From the NCBI GenBank assembly GCA_903927295.1, contig CAIYMN010000032.1, forward strand, positions 1-42,733: a stretch of 42,733 nucleotides of DNA, read 5' to 3'. The stretch comes from an uncultured beta proteobacterium (GTDB lineage Bacteria; Pseudomonadota; Gammaproteobacteria; Burkholderiales; Burkholderiaceae_C). Shown in pieces: positions 1-7,712 of the stretch (positions within the stretch are counted from its first letter, which is position 1; the number at the start of each line of letters is the position of its first letter). Below the pieces are notes generated by a model that saw nothing but the letters and a program-made list of their open reading frames with translations, did not search any database and was not told the origin of the DNA. The position numbers were made by a program, and so were the translations under genes.

Positions 1-1
1 A

Positions 2-370
2 GTAGCAGCGAAGAAGGCTGCACCTGCAAAGAAAGCGGCACCAGCGAAGAAGGCTGCACCTGCAAAGAAGGCTGCACCTGCAAAGAAGGCTGCACCTGCA
101 AAGAAGGCTGCACCTGCAAAGAAGGCTGCTGCCAAAAAGGCCGCACCAGCAAAAGTAGCTGCTAAGAAGGTGCCTGCAAAGAAGGCTGCCGTAGCGAAGA
201 AACCTGCTGCCAAAAAGCCAGCCGCCAAGAAAGCAGCCAAGAAGCCGGCCGCGAAGAAAGCCGCGAAAGCACCCGCTGCCAAGGCAGCGCCTGCCCCGGC
301 CGCCCCTGCTGCTCAAACTACTTTGAGCCCCCAGGCCGCTTGGCCATTTCCGACGGCCACCAAGCCCTGA
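2..370 (+). CDS. Histone H1-like DNA-binding protein, C-terminal part (5' end outside window)
   Basis: The open frame runs from the window edge to a stop at 368-370 (122 residues visible). It is almost entirely Lys, Ala and Pro in AAPAKK and AAKKPAAKK repeats, like the tail of bacterial histone H1/HC2-like nucleoid proteins, which bind DNA non-specifically through charge. It ends in a non-repetitive segment, QTTLSPQAAWPFPTATKP, which I remember as common at the end of these proteins in Comamonadaceae. An apparent GTG start at 170 is only an internal codon, because the same repeat continues upstream to the window edge. A strong terminator follows 21 bases after the stop. The N-terminal domain is not visible, so the exact subfamily is open. 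Confidence 0.85.
   Translation, partial: VAAKKAAPAKKAAPAKKAAPAKKAAPAKKAAPAKKAAPAKKAAAKKAAPAKVAAKKVPAKKAAVAKKPAAKKPAAKKAAKKPAAKKAAKAPAAKAAPAPAAPAAQTTLSPQAAWPFPTATKP
53..124 (+). repeat. Perfect 18-bp tandem repeat coding for AAPAKK
   Basis: Four identical 18-base units (gctgcacctgcaaagaag) lie head to tail at 53-70, 71-88, 89-106 and 107-124. A diverged copy sits at 17-34. The unit keeps the reading frame and encodes Ala-Ala-Pro-Ala-Lys-Lys. Identity at the DNA level, including wobble bases, suggests recent slippage or unequal recombination. Copy number may therefore vary between strains. Confidence 0.9.
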
Positions 371-391
371 ACTTTAGACAAGTTCGACTTG

Positions 392-423
392 AAGCCCGGT
401 GCCTAAAAGCATCGGGCTTTTTT
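392..423 (+). terminator. Intrinsic terminator of the histone-like gene
   Basis: An 11-bp stem, AAGCCCGGTGC (392-402) with GCATCGGGCTT (409-419), has one G-T wobble and a 6-base loop, and is followed directly by a T run to 423. It lies 21 bases after the stop codon at 370. The PfkB kinase stop on the other strand is at 425-427, so the hairpin also lies just after that gene. Its T run favours termination of plus-strand transcripts. Confidence 0.9.
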
Positions 424-424
424 G

Positions 425-1330
425 TTACTGGAGGTCGAATGACTTTAAGTCCAAAGTGTAATTTTGTGGGCCGCGCTCCGCTACCTTGAGCGAACCCAGG
501 CGGTTGCCAAGGGCCACACTGCGCGTCAATGACCACCCCCGCTCAAGCCCGAACAATAGTGCGCCTCGAAAGGCATCACCGCAGCCGGTTGGGTCCACCA
601 CGGCGTTCGCTTTGACTGGCGCAACATGTGTCTTGGTGCCCTCCAGCCAGATCTCTGAACCGTCCGCTCCGAGAGTCACGATCAGCCCCTGGACGCGCCG
701 GGAAATTTCTGCGTTGCTCCAGCCGGTGCGCTCGTTCAGCATCTTGCCTTCATAGTCGTTCACAGTGACCCAGGTCGCCTGATCTATCAGCGTTTGCAAC
801 TCATGGCTGTCGAAGCGAGGCAATTGCTGGCCGGGATCGAATACGAAAGGAATTTTTGCGGCGACAAATTGTTCCGCATGTTGCCACATCGCGTTACGTC
901 CATCGGGAGCAACAATGCCGAGTTTGATGTCGCCGCGTGGGGTAATCTGATTTTGATGCGCCTGCTCCATGGCGCCCGGATGGAAGCCGTTGATCTGGTT
1001 GTTGTCACGGTCAGTAATGATCATGGCCTGAGCTGTGTACGTGCCTTCAATGGTCCGCACGAATTCTGTTGAAATTCCCTGACCGCGCAGCCGTTCCAGG
1101 TAGCCCGCACCGTCGATCCCGACAGTTGCCATGGGCAGTGCGGTTCCGCCGAGTTGCCGCATGGCATAGGCGATATTGCCAGCGCACCCGCCAAAATCGC
1201 GGCGCAACGCAGGCACCAGAAACGATACGTTCAGTATATGGAGTTGATCAGGCAGGATTTGCTCGGCAAAGCGGCCCTCGAAGTTCATGATGGTGTCAAA
1301 GGCCAGTGAGCCGCAAATGATGGTTGCCAT
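425..1330 (-). CDS. PfkB-family carbohydrate/nucleoside kinase
   Basis: This 301-residue protein is of the ribokinase/PfkB family, which phosphorylates sugars or nucleosides with ATP. The N-terminal substrate region has GGCAGNIAYAMRQLGG (about 48-62). The C-terminal PfkB signature DPTGCGDAF holds the expected catalytic base Asp252 in the anion-hole motif. The frame is open for 61 further codons upstream, but that stretch overlaps the preceding gene and lacks family character. ATG at 1328-1330 gives the typical MATIICGSLAFD start. No clear Shine-Dalgarno is visible. It begins 16 bases after the DUF3426 gene and closes the accB-accC-prmA series. Sequences of this type are often annotated as adenosine kinase-like, but the substrate cannot be read from the sequence. 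Confidence 0.85.
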   Translation of the reverse strand: MATIICGSLAFDTIMNFEGRFAEQILPDQLHILNVSFLVPALRRDFGGCAGNIAYAMRQLGGTALPMATVGIDGAGYLERLRGQGISTEFVRTIEGTYTAQAMIITDRDNNQINGFHPGAMEQAHQNQITPRGDIKLGIVAPDGRNAMWQHAEQFVAAKIPFVFDPGQQLPRFDSHELQTLIDQATWVTVNDYEGKMLNERTGWSNAEISRRVQGLIVTLGADGSEIWLEGTKTHVAPVKANAVVDPTGCGDAFRGALLFGLERGWSLTRSVALGNRLGSLKVAERGPQNYTLDLKSFDLQ

Positions 1331-1346
1331 GGTTTTGGAGATGAGT

Positions 1347-2096
1347 TCAGGGATAAAAGGCGTAGACACGGTAGCCACCTGTCTGCTGCATCGCGTCAGA
1401 GAGATCAACAGTGACAACCAATGAAGCGGACCATTCGGCGCCGGCCTCCAGCGTGTCCGACTTGAACTCAAGGTCGGTGGGCAGGAGTACGCGGCGCAAG
1501 ACGGGTTGATCACTAATGTCGGTTAACGTCAATTCGATTGCTGGTGCTGCAACGGGAACGGTGGATGTGTTTCTGACAGTGAGATTCAGACGATAGGAGT
1601 TTCCGATGATCTTGCTGAAGGACGCGTGGTCTATGGTGATCGACTCCTTTTGCCGTAGCGGCGACAACTGGCATTTCAGGGGCAGACAAAGTGCCGACAT
1701 CCACGGTCTGAGTGTCGGCTGCCAGGCGACAAGCCGGTCGCGTTCGTGCAGGAGTACTTGAGCGCCAAGTACGAGACATAGCGTCAAGGCCAAGGAAACC
1801 AACGCGAAGTGCCGTACAACCTTGGTTGGACGCGATGTGCCAAGTTCCATGGGCAATTGGGTAGCGGTGGCAGGTTCGGTGCTAGGGGTGAATACCGAGT
1901 CGACGGTAGGTGATTCGGGGTCCAGGTCATTGCTCGTGGCTGGGTCGGCTTTCACGGTGTCGGCCAATAAGTGCAGTGACGCATCGAAGATGGAGTCGCA
2001 CGACCCGCAGCGAGCCCAACCTTCAGAAATTCGAAGCTGGTCTGGTACCACCCGGAAGTGGGTCTGGCATGCCGGGCAGCGTGTAATCAGGCTCAT
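1347..2096 (-). CDS. Zinc-ribbon membrane protein with DUF3426-like domain
   Basis: This 249-residue protein begins with an MJ0042-type zinc ribbon: Cys7, Cys10, Cys30 and Cys33 in CPAC and CGSC pairs. A low-complexity Ser/Thr/Pro linker follows, then a single membrane segment (about 96-116). The C-terminal domain is beta-rich and probably extracytoplasmic, with a segment like LNLTVRNTSTVPVAAPAIELTLTD typical of DUF3426. The function of the family is unknown. The start MSLITRCPAC at 2096 is preferred over an ATG three codons upstream because the zinc ribbon normally begins close to the first residue. It lies 34 bases after prmA and is probably cotranscribed with it. Confidence 0.8.
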   Translation of the reverse strand: MSLITRCPACQTHFRVVPDQLRISEGWARCGSCDSIFDASLHLLADTVKADPATSNDLDPESPTVDSVFTPSTEPATATQLPMELGTSRPTKVVRHFALVSLALTLCLVLGAQVLLHERDRLVAWQPTLRPWMSALCLPLKCQLSPLRQKESITIDHASFSKIIGNSYRLNLTVRNTSTVPVAAPAIELTLTDISDQPVLRRVLLPTDLEFKSDTLEAGAEWSASLVVTVDLSDAMQQTGGYRVYAFYP

Positions 2097-2130
2097 GAAG
2101 CGCAAATTGTAGGGTGATCGGCGCAGTGTC

Positions 2131-3009
2131 CTAGTGCCGCGCGGTCATGCGTATCCAGCCATCTTCCTCGTCGGTAATGTCGAGTTGACAATAGGGTGCG
2201 TAGGCGGCCTTGAGTTCATCAGCCTGGCGCGACAGAATTCCTGCCAGTACCAGAGAGCCGCCCGGTGCCACATAAGACCACAAAAGTGGTGCGAGGACTT
2301 TCAACGGGATTGCCAGAATATTTGCCAGCACCGTCTGGTACACGCCTTCTGCAATGTCTGGTGTGCCTGTGCGGACGCTGACCTGATTTGCCTTGGCGTT
2401 CAAAACGGTTGATTGCACAGCCGCCTCATCAATGTCAACAGCATCAATCTGGGTGGCACCGAATTTGGCCGCGCCAATAGCCAGTATCCCGGAACCACAA
2501 CCGTAATCAAGGACGCGGCCGAGTGCATTCTTCTGTGCAATCCAGCGCAAACACATACGGGTTGTCGGGTGGGTGCCGGTCCCAAACGCGAGTCCAGGAT
2601 CAAGCTCAATCATGATTCGTGCCTGCGCTGGAGGTTCATGCCAGCTTGGCACGATCCAGAACTCGGGCGTGATTTCCACCGGAGAAAATTGGGACTGGGT
2701 TAGTCGCACCCAATCCTGCTGCGGCACTTCCCGGTTCGCCAGGAACTTGCACTGGGTGAAGAATTCCTGTGCCTGCAGGATGATCAGTGCATCTTTCGCC
2801 AAAATATCGGAGGCGAAAAGCGCAGAAACCCGAGAGCGTTGCCAACCTTCCTTAGGGGGAGGCATGCCGGGCTCGCCAAACATAGCTTCTTCAGCTTCGG
2901 TTTGAGCGTCTGCATCCTCCACGCTGATACTCAAGGCGTCGAGTGCATCCAGGGCATCAGTCAAGAGGTCCAACTGGTGCTGTGAACACAGCAGACTCAA
3001 TTCAAACAT
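2131..3009 (-). CDS. prmA: Ribosomal protein L11 methyltransferase
   Basis: PrmA trimethylates ribosomal protein L11 with S-adenosylmethionine. The 292-residue product has the family length. It carries FGTGTHPTT, the SAM-binding glycine loop LDYGCGSGILAI, the acidic strand end DAVDID and VLANILAIPL, which are together diagnostic of PrmA. The N-terminal L11-recognition domain (about 1-60) is present. The gene begins 12 bases after the accC stop, so it is very likely part of the accBC transcript, a common arrangement in beta- and gamma-proteobacteria. Confidence 0.96.
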   Translation of the reverse strand: MFELSLLCSQHQLDLLTDALDALDALSISVEDADAQTEAEEAMFGEPGMPPPKEGWQRSRVSALFASDILAKDALIILQAQEFFTQCKFLANREVPQQDWVRLTQSQFSPVEITPEFWIVPSWHEPPAQARIMIELDPGLAFGTGTHPTTRMCLRWIAQKNALGRVLDYGCGSGILAIGAAKFGATQIDAVDIDEAAVQSTVLNAKANQVSVRTGTPDIAEGVYQTVLANILAIPLKVLAPLLWSYVAPGGSLVLAGILSRQADELKAAYAPYCQLDITDEEDGWIRMTARH

Positions 3010-3021
3010 GCGGTGTTCGAC

Positions 3022-4371
3022 TCAGCGCTGGTGGTGACCAAGCCACTCTTCCAGGTAATGAATGTTGGTGCCACCAGCAACAAATTTTGCATCAAGCATC
3101 AGTTCACGGTGCAGCGCAATGTTCGAACTGATGCCTTCCACGACGGTTTCGCCCAACGCAGTCACCATGCGAGCCACAGCCTGTTCACGGGTATCGCCAT
3201 GCACAATGATTTTGCCAATCATCGAGTCGTAATTCGGCGGGACAAAGTAGTTCGTATAGATGTGGGAATCGACCCGTACGCCAGGGCCACCGGGGGCATG
3301 CCACATAGTGATGCGCCCAGGCGATGGCGTGCATTTGTAAGGGTCTTCAGCGTTAATTCGACATTCAATTGCATGCCCGCGAATCTGGATCTGGCGCTGC
3401 GTAAAAGGTAGCTTTTCTCCGGCAGCCACCATGATCTGGGTCTTGACGATATCAACGCCGGTCGTCATTTCTGTGACCGGGTGTTCAACTTGTACGCGCG
3501 TGTTCATTTCAATGAAGTAGAACTCGCCGTCTTCATACAAGAACTCAAAAGTACCGGCGCCCCGGTAAGCAATCTTCTTGCAGGCTGTAACACAGCGTTC
3601 GCCCAGACGTTCAATCAACTTGCGTGCGATGCCGGGTGCTGGTGCTTCTTCAATGATCTTTTGGTGTCTGCGTTGCATCGAGCAATCGCGCTCGCCGAGG
3701 TAGACTGCATTCTTGAATTTGTCAGCAAGGATCTGTATTTCGATGTGCCTGGGGTTCTGTAGAAACTTTTCCAGATAGACGGCCGGATTGCCGAACGCGG
3801 CGCCAGCCTCAGCGCGTGTCATCGTCACAGCGTTGATCAGCGCAGCTTCTGTGTGCACTACCCGCATCCCGCGGCCACCACCACCACCAGCAGCCTTGAT
3901 GATGACCGGATATCCGACTGTCTTGGCGATACGGCGAATTTGTGCGGGATCGTCCGGCAACTCGCCTTCAGAGCCAGGGACACAGGGAACACCCGCTTTG
4001 ATCATGGCTTGTTTGGCGGACACCTTGTCACCCATCAGGCGAATCGATTCAGGGGTGGGCCCAATGAACTGGAAGCCACTTTTCTCTACTCGCTCGGCGA
4101 AGTCGGCGTTCTCGCTCAAAAAGCCGTAGCCTGGATGAATCGCTTCGGCATCGGTTACCTCAGCCGCCGAAATGATGGCCGGCATATTCAGGTAGCTCAG
4201 CGTTGACTGGGCCGGGCCGATACACACCGCTTCTTCAGCCAGTTTGACGTATTTGGCTTCGCGGTCTGCTTCCGAGTAAACCATGACCGCCCGAACGCCG
4301 AGCTCGCGACATGCACGCTGAATTCTGAGGGCAATTTCGCCTCGATTGGCAACCAGGATTTTTTTGAACAT
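3022..4371 (-). CDS. accC: Biotin carboxylase subunit of acetyl-CoA carboxylase
   Basis: AccC carboxylates the biotin of AccB with ATP and bicarbonate, the first half-reaction of fatty acid synthesis. The 449 residues match the family. The protein starts [17 protein letters not shown]. It has the ATP-grasp glycine loop [12 protein letters not shown], the [11 protein letters not shown] segment, and the metal and active-site region [26 protein letters not shown] split over adjoining motifs. It lies 18 bases after accB and 12 bases before prmA, in the same direction. Confidence 0.98.
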   Translation of the reverse strand: MFKKILVANRGEIALRIQRACRELGVRAVMVYSEADREAKYVKLAEEAVCIGPAQSTLSYLNMPAIISAAEVTDAEAIHPGYGFLSENADFAERVEKSGFQFIGPTPESIRLMGDKVSAKQAMIKAGVPCVPGSEGELPDDPAQIRRIAKTVGYPVIIKAAGGGGGRGMRVVHTEAALINAVTMTRAEAGAAFGNPAVYLEKFLQNPRHIEIQILADKFKNAVYLGERDCSMQRRHQKIIEEAPAPGIARKLIERLGERCVTACKKIAYRGAGTFEFLYEDGEFYFIEMNTRVQVEHPVTEMTTGVDIVKTQIMVAAGEKLPFTQRQIQIRGHAIECRINAEDPYKCTPSPGRITMWHAPGGPGVRVDSHIYTNYFVPPNYDSMIGKIIVHGDTREQAVARMVTALGETVVEGISSNIALHRELMLDAKFVAGGTNIHYLEEWLGHHQR

Positions 4372-4389
4372 AAGTTGTGGCGCTTGACC

Positions 4390-4848
4390 TTACTCAATGG
4401 TGAATAAGGGTTGACCGTATTCGACAGCTTGCCCGTTTTCGCAATGAACCTGGGTGACGACTCCGGACTTGTCAGATTCGATCTCGTTCAGAATCTTCAT
4501 GGCTTCAATGATGCAGATGGTATCGCCAGCCTTGATGGAGTCCCCGATTTCGACAAAAGACTTCGCGCCTGGTGAAGCGGATCGGTAGAAAGTGCCAACC
4601 ATGGGTGATTTGACCTTGTGACCGACAATTGGGGGCGGTGCCGCAATGGCCTGCTCCACTATGGAAGTGCTTGCGGCGGTCAAGACACCAGTGGGTGCCT
4701 GGACCGTAGCGAGCGCCGGTTGATGCGAAACCATTGCGCCGCTTCCCTTGACGATACGAATCTTGCCTTCGGCCTCGGTTATTTCCAATTCGGAAACATT
4801 GGAATCCGAAACGAGATCAATCAGCGTCTTCAATTTTCTTAAATCCAT
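4390..4848 (-). CDS. accB: Biotin carboxyl carrier protein of acetyl-CoA carboxylase
   Basis: This 152-residue carrier has an N-terminal helical part (MDLRKLKTLIDLV), an Ala/Pro/Thr-rich linker (about 38-75) and a C-terminal biotinyl domain. The biotin-accepting Lys118 sits in EAMKILNEI, where many homologues have EAMKMMNEI. The biotin-accepting Lys is intact. It is the first gene of the accB-accC pair. The 134 bases before it are unusually AT-rich for this window and probably hold the operon promoter. Confidence 0.97.
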   Translation of the reverse strand: MDLRKLKTLIDLVSDSNVSELEITEAEGKIRIVKGSGAMVSHQPALATVQAPTGVLTAASTSIVEQAIAAPPPIVGHKVKSPMVGTFYRSASPGAKSFVEIGDSIKAGDTICIIEAMKILNEIESDKSGVVTQVHCENGQAVEYGQPLFTIE

Positions 4849-4982
4849 TGCATCTCCAACGAAGTTCTTGTAACAGTATTCTAATCTACATTAAGTACAG
4901 ACAAAATACGCTATTTGCAATCATCTTTTGTAAATCAAATTGACGAGCACGGAGCGAATATTGCATGTTCTTGGTTCGATTC
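4849..4982 (-). promoter_or_regulatory. AT-rich upstream region of accBC, probable promoter
   Basis: This gap between the TlpA-type gene and accB is clearly richer in A and T than its surroundings. On the minus strand it includes TTGTCT followed 15 bases later by TAGAAT, and other TTG-type hexamers, but no single pair has both good matches and 17-base spacing. The region is therefore named as the likely accBC promoter from position and composition only, without assigning exact -35 and -10 boxes. Confidence 0.35.
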
Positions 4983-5525
4983 CTACACTGACCCAACCCA
5001 TGCATGCAACTCTTCGAACGTTACCTTGCCCATTTTACGGTGCACAATTTGAGCATTCTGGTCCAGTACGACCGTGAACGGCAAGCCACCAATCAAATTA
5101 CCTAGTGACTTGCTGAGTTGAACGCCGGAAATCCCTGCCACGCCGACCGGAAAACTGACAGGTGCGTGAGCCAAAAAACGCTTTACAGGATCAGGTTCAT
5201 CAACGGCTAATCCAAGAACTTGCCAGCCGTTAGCTACATTTTCTTTATAAAAAGCGCTTAATAATGGAAGTTCTTCGATGCAGGGGGGGCACCAACTGGC
5301 CCAGAAGTTGAGCAGCAGTCGCTTGCCGCGCAGGGTATGCATGGAGAGGGCTGTTCCGTCGGGCGCAGTAAATTTGAGTTGCCAAAAAGCTGGGTCCAAA
5401 CCGTTCTGGACCGGATCTCTTTGAAGTTTAAGCCACGCCAAGCCGATCCCCCCCAACGTGGCGGTACCAGCCACTGCGCCAACAAGCCAGTGGCGTCGAT
5501 TTGGATCGGAATCTGAGTTCTTCAT
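4983..5525 (-). CDS. TlpA/ResA-like thiol-disulfide oxidoreductase, membrane-anchored
   Basis: This 180-residue protein has an N-terminal hydrophobic anchor (about 13-32) and a thioredoxin fold with the active site WCPPC (Cys79 and Cys82) and the cis-proline loop GGLPFTVVLD. Proteins of this kind reduce disulfides in periplasmic proteins, such as apocytochrome c or copper-site precursors. This partner is not shown by the context, since the ccm genes lie 16 kb away with their own CcmG. The start ATG overlaps the stop of the upstream gene by four bases (ATGA, 5522-5525), so the two are translationally linked. Confidence 0.9.
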   Translation of the reverse strand: MKNSDSDPNRRHWLVGAVAGTATLGGIGLAWLKLQRDPVQNGLDPAFWQLKFTAPDGTALSMHTLRGKRLLLNFWASWCPPCIEELPLLSAFYKENVANGWQVLGLAVDEPDPVKRFLAHAPVSFPVGVAGISGVQLSKSLGNLIGGLPFTVVLDQNAQIVHRKMGKVTFEELHAWVGSV

Positions 5526-6115
5526 GTTCTCTGATCATGCACCAATTGCCGAACCGCCGCCAGATCACCTCTAGGACGGCGTCCTTTGGCGTCAGGCCGC
5601 ATAGCGCCCCTCAGATCGTCGTAATCATTGATGAGCAGATGAACGCCAATGTCCTCATGGAGGTCCTCGCAGAAGGCGTGCACGCTCAAGGTTTCCACGA
5701 TGTCGCCATGCAGGCCGGTGACGCTGCGGGCGTTGTAGTCGACCCCTTGACCAATCAGCAGAATCTCAGCCGACTTGCTGTCATCACAAAAGAGCTGGAT
5801 GTAGATGTCGGACAAGCGAGTGGCGCTGCCGTGCCAGACGGCACCACCCAGGTGCGGTGAAAACGCGGCCAGGCGCTCCATCCAAAGCAGAGCAAGACGT
5901 CGCAGAGCGATGAGTTCAACGGCCTGGCTGTCAGCGCAGAACAGCGAGATGTGTTGTAGAACCGCGTCTTCGATCAGGTCATTGTCTGGCAAGGCGCTGC
6001 GCACAGGCAGCCCCAACTGGCGCACGGCGCGCCGCTTGGCTGATCCATAGTCCAGCCCTTCTTCCACGACGAGACGCGCTGCAACCACCGATATTTCCGC
6101 CTTCAAGTTGTCCAT
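5522..6115 (-). CDS. Conserved hypothetical protein next to mpl
   Basis: This 197-residue protein has no motif that I can assign to an enzyme. It is mixed alpha/beta with a central WHGSATRLSDIYIQLFCDDS segment and a basic C-terminus. I remember similar proteins beside mpl in other Comamonadaceae, sometimes mislabelled as a ligase, so it appears to be a conserved lineage-specific family. The start is taken at ATG 6113-6115 (MDNLKAE). A TTG three codons upstream is also possible and has AAGG at a suitable distance. It is divergent from mpl and overlaps the TlpA-like gene by four bases. Confidence 0.7.
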   Translation of the reverse strand: MDNLKAEISVVAARLVVEEGLDYGSAKRRAVRQLGLPVRSALPDNDLIEDAVLQHISLFCADSQAVELIALRRLALLWMERLAAFSPHLGGAVWHGSATRLSDIYIQLFCDDSKSAEILLIGQGVDYNARSVTGLHGDIVETLSVHAFCEDLHEDIGVHLLINDYDDLRGAMRPDAKGRRPRGDLAAVRQLVHDQRT

Positions 6116-6158
6116 GAGGTCCAATTTTGCCTTGATTGGGTCGGCCTAGAATCCGTCA

Positions 6159-7712
6159 ATGCATATTCATATTCTTGGCATTTGCGGAACCTTTATGGGC
6201 GGGCTGGCAGCGCTGGCGCGCGATACAGGCCACAAGGTGACTGGCTGTGACGTCGGCGTTTACCCGCCCATGAGCGACCAGTTGCGCGCTCTCGGCATTG
6301 AACTGATCGAAGGTTTTGCAGCCGACCAACTGGCGTTGAAACCCGATATTTTCGTCGTCGGCAACGTCGTCAGCCGGGCGCACATGGCCGATGGCAGCCC
6401 CAAGTTCGAGTTGATGGAGGCCATTCTGGACGCTGGACTGCCCTACACCAGCGGCCCGCAATGGCTGGCGGAGCACGTACTGCAAGGGCGCCATGTGATC
6501 GCCGTTGCCGGCACACATGGCAAGACCACGACCACAGCCATGATCGCCTGGATTCTCGAGTGTAGCGGTCTGCATCCTGGTTTTCTGGTTGGTGGCGTAC
6601 CGCTGAACTTCGGTGTGTCAGCCCGACTGGGTCGAAAGGGTCAGCAATTTTCCGACGGGCCGCCCCAAGCAAGTTCAGCCGCCTCGGGGCTGGAGCCTGC
6701 GGCTCCAAGCATGCTTGAGCAGGGTTGGGCAGGCGACAAAGGCGAAGCGTCTCGTGAGCCGCGGCCTGCAAGGCCGCGCGCAGTGCGCGAAGGGACCAGC
6801 GTGGGGGCTTGTTTCGTTATCGAAGCCGATGAATACGACACCGCCTTCTTCGACAAGCGCAGCAAGTTTGTGCACTACAGACCACGCACCGCAGTGCTTA
6901 ACAATCTTGAGTTTGATCACGCGGATATCTTTGACAACCTGGGGGCGATCGAGCGCCAGTTCCACCATCTGGTGCGCACAGTGCCTCGGACTGGACGCGT
7001 ACTGGTCAACGGTCTGGAAGAAAGCCTGGCGCGTGTGCTGCACCTGGGTTGCTGGAGCGAGGTCCGCAGCTTCGGCTCTGCCATCAGCGACTTCAGCGCG
7101 GAGGGTGAACCTGACGCGTTTGACGTGCTCTATCAAGGTCGAAAGGTTGCCAGTGTGAAGTGGGCACTAACTGGTGTGCACAATCAATTGAATGCGCTGG
7201 CGGCCATTGCCGCGGCTGAGCATGTTGGTGTGTCAGCGGTTGAGGCAGCCAGGGCCTTGCAGACTTTTGAAAATGTGAAGCGTCGCATGGAACTGCGCGG
7301 CACCGTGGCACGTCAGGGTGGCAGCATTGCGGTTTATGACGACTTTGCTCATCATCCAACCGCGATTCGAACCACCATCGATGGATTGCGGCGCAAAGTT
7401 GGACCGCTCGCGCGCATTCTGGCAGTGTTTGAGCCGCGTTCCAACACCATGAAACTCGGCACCATGAAAGCGCAACTCCCCTGGAGTCTTGAAGGTGCCG
7501 ATCTGGCGTTTTGCCATGGCGGTGCATTGGGCTGGGATGCGCGCGAAGCCCTGCTCGACATGGGTGCCAAAGCTCAGGTGGCCGACAGCATCGAGGCACT
7601 GGTCGGGCAAGTCATGAGGCAAGCCCGGGCCGGGGACCACATCCTGTGCATGAGCAATGGCGGCTTTGGCGACATTCACGGCAAATTGTTGACGGCACTT
7701 CAGGAAGTCTAG
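6159..7712 (+). CDS. mpl: UDP-MurNAc:L-Ala-gamma-D-Glu-meso-DAP ligase, with an inserted segment
   Basis: Mpl joins the recycled tripeptide to UDP-MurNAc, saving cell-wall material. The protein starts MHIHILGICGTFMGGLA and has the Mur-ligase ATP loop GTHGKTTT (118-125), then FVIEADEYDTAFFDKRSKF, VLNNLEFDHADIF, and YDDFAHHPTAI. At 517 residues it is about 55-60 longer than usual for the family. The excess lies at about 161-216, between SARLGR and the FVIEADEYD motif, and is Pro/Ala/Gly/Arg-rich. It is encoded by a palindrome-rich DNA element (see the repeat entry). Mpl and MurC relatives normally run almost directly between these motifs. The frame is intact. No Shine-Dalgarno is visible, and the divergent gene is only 43 bases away. 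Confidence 0.93.
   Translation: MHIHILGICGTFMGGLAALARDTGHKVTGCDVGVYPPMSDQLRALGIELIEGFAADQLALKPDIFVVGNVVSRAHMADGSPKFELMEAILDAGLPYTSGPQWLAEHVLQGRHVIAVAGTHGKTTTTAMIAWILECSGLHPGFLVGGVPLNFGVSARLGRKGQQFSDGPPQASSAASGLEPAAPSMLEQGWAGDKGEASREPRPARPRAVREGTSVGACFVIEADEYDTAFFDKRSKFVHYRPRTAVLNNLEFDHADIFDNLGAIERQFHHLVRTVPRTGRVLVNGLEESLARVLHLGCWSEVRSFGSAISDFSAEGEPDAFDVLYQGRKVASVKWALTGVHNQLNALAAIAAAEHVGVSAVEAARALQTFENVKRRMELRGTVARQGGSIAVYDDFAHHPTAIRTTIDGLRRKVGPLARILAVFEPRSNTMKLGTMKAQLPWSLEGADLAFCHGGALGWDAREALLDMGAKAQVADSIEALVGQVMRQARAGDHILCMSNGGFGDIHGKLLTALQEV
6657..6813 (+). repeat. Palindrome-rich interspersed element inserted in frame in mpl
   Basis: The segment contains three neat palindromes: TGGAGCC/GGCTCCA (6691-6707, 3-base loop), CAAGCATGCTTG (6706-6717) and CGCGGCCT/AGGCCGCG (6760-6778, 3-base loop). 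It begins with gggccgccccaagcaag and ends with agcgtgggggctt. I remember these ends from a repeat that is abundant between genes in Comamonadaceae. Here it lies inside a gene and is translated without a stop. Its borders are estimated from the extra residues in Mpl, to within about 10 bases. Confidence 0.65.

Noticed and set aside
1-250. Regular short repeats at the left edge as a possible CRISPR array
   Set aside because: The repeats are contiguous without unique spacers and keep an 18-base coding period for Lys/Ala/Pro, so they are a protein repeat.
1331-1513. 61-codon N-terminal extension of the PfkB kinase
   Set aside because: It overlaps the preceding DUF3426 gene and is unlike the kinase family. 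MATIICGSLAFD is the natural start.
4965-4985. tRNA-like T-loop (GGTTCGATTCC) upstream of accB
   Set aside because: The flanking bases do not form the T stem, and no acceptor, D or anticodon arms can be drawn. It also runs into the TlpA-like stop codon.
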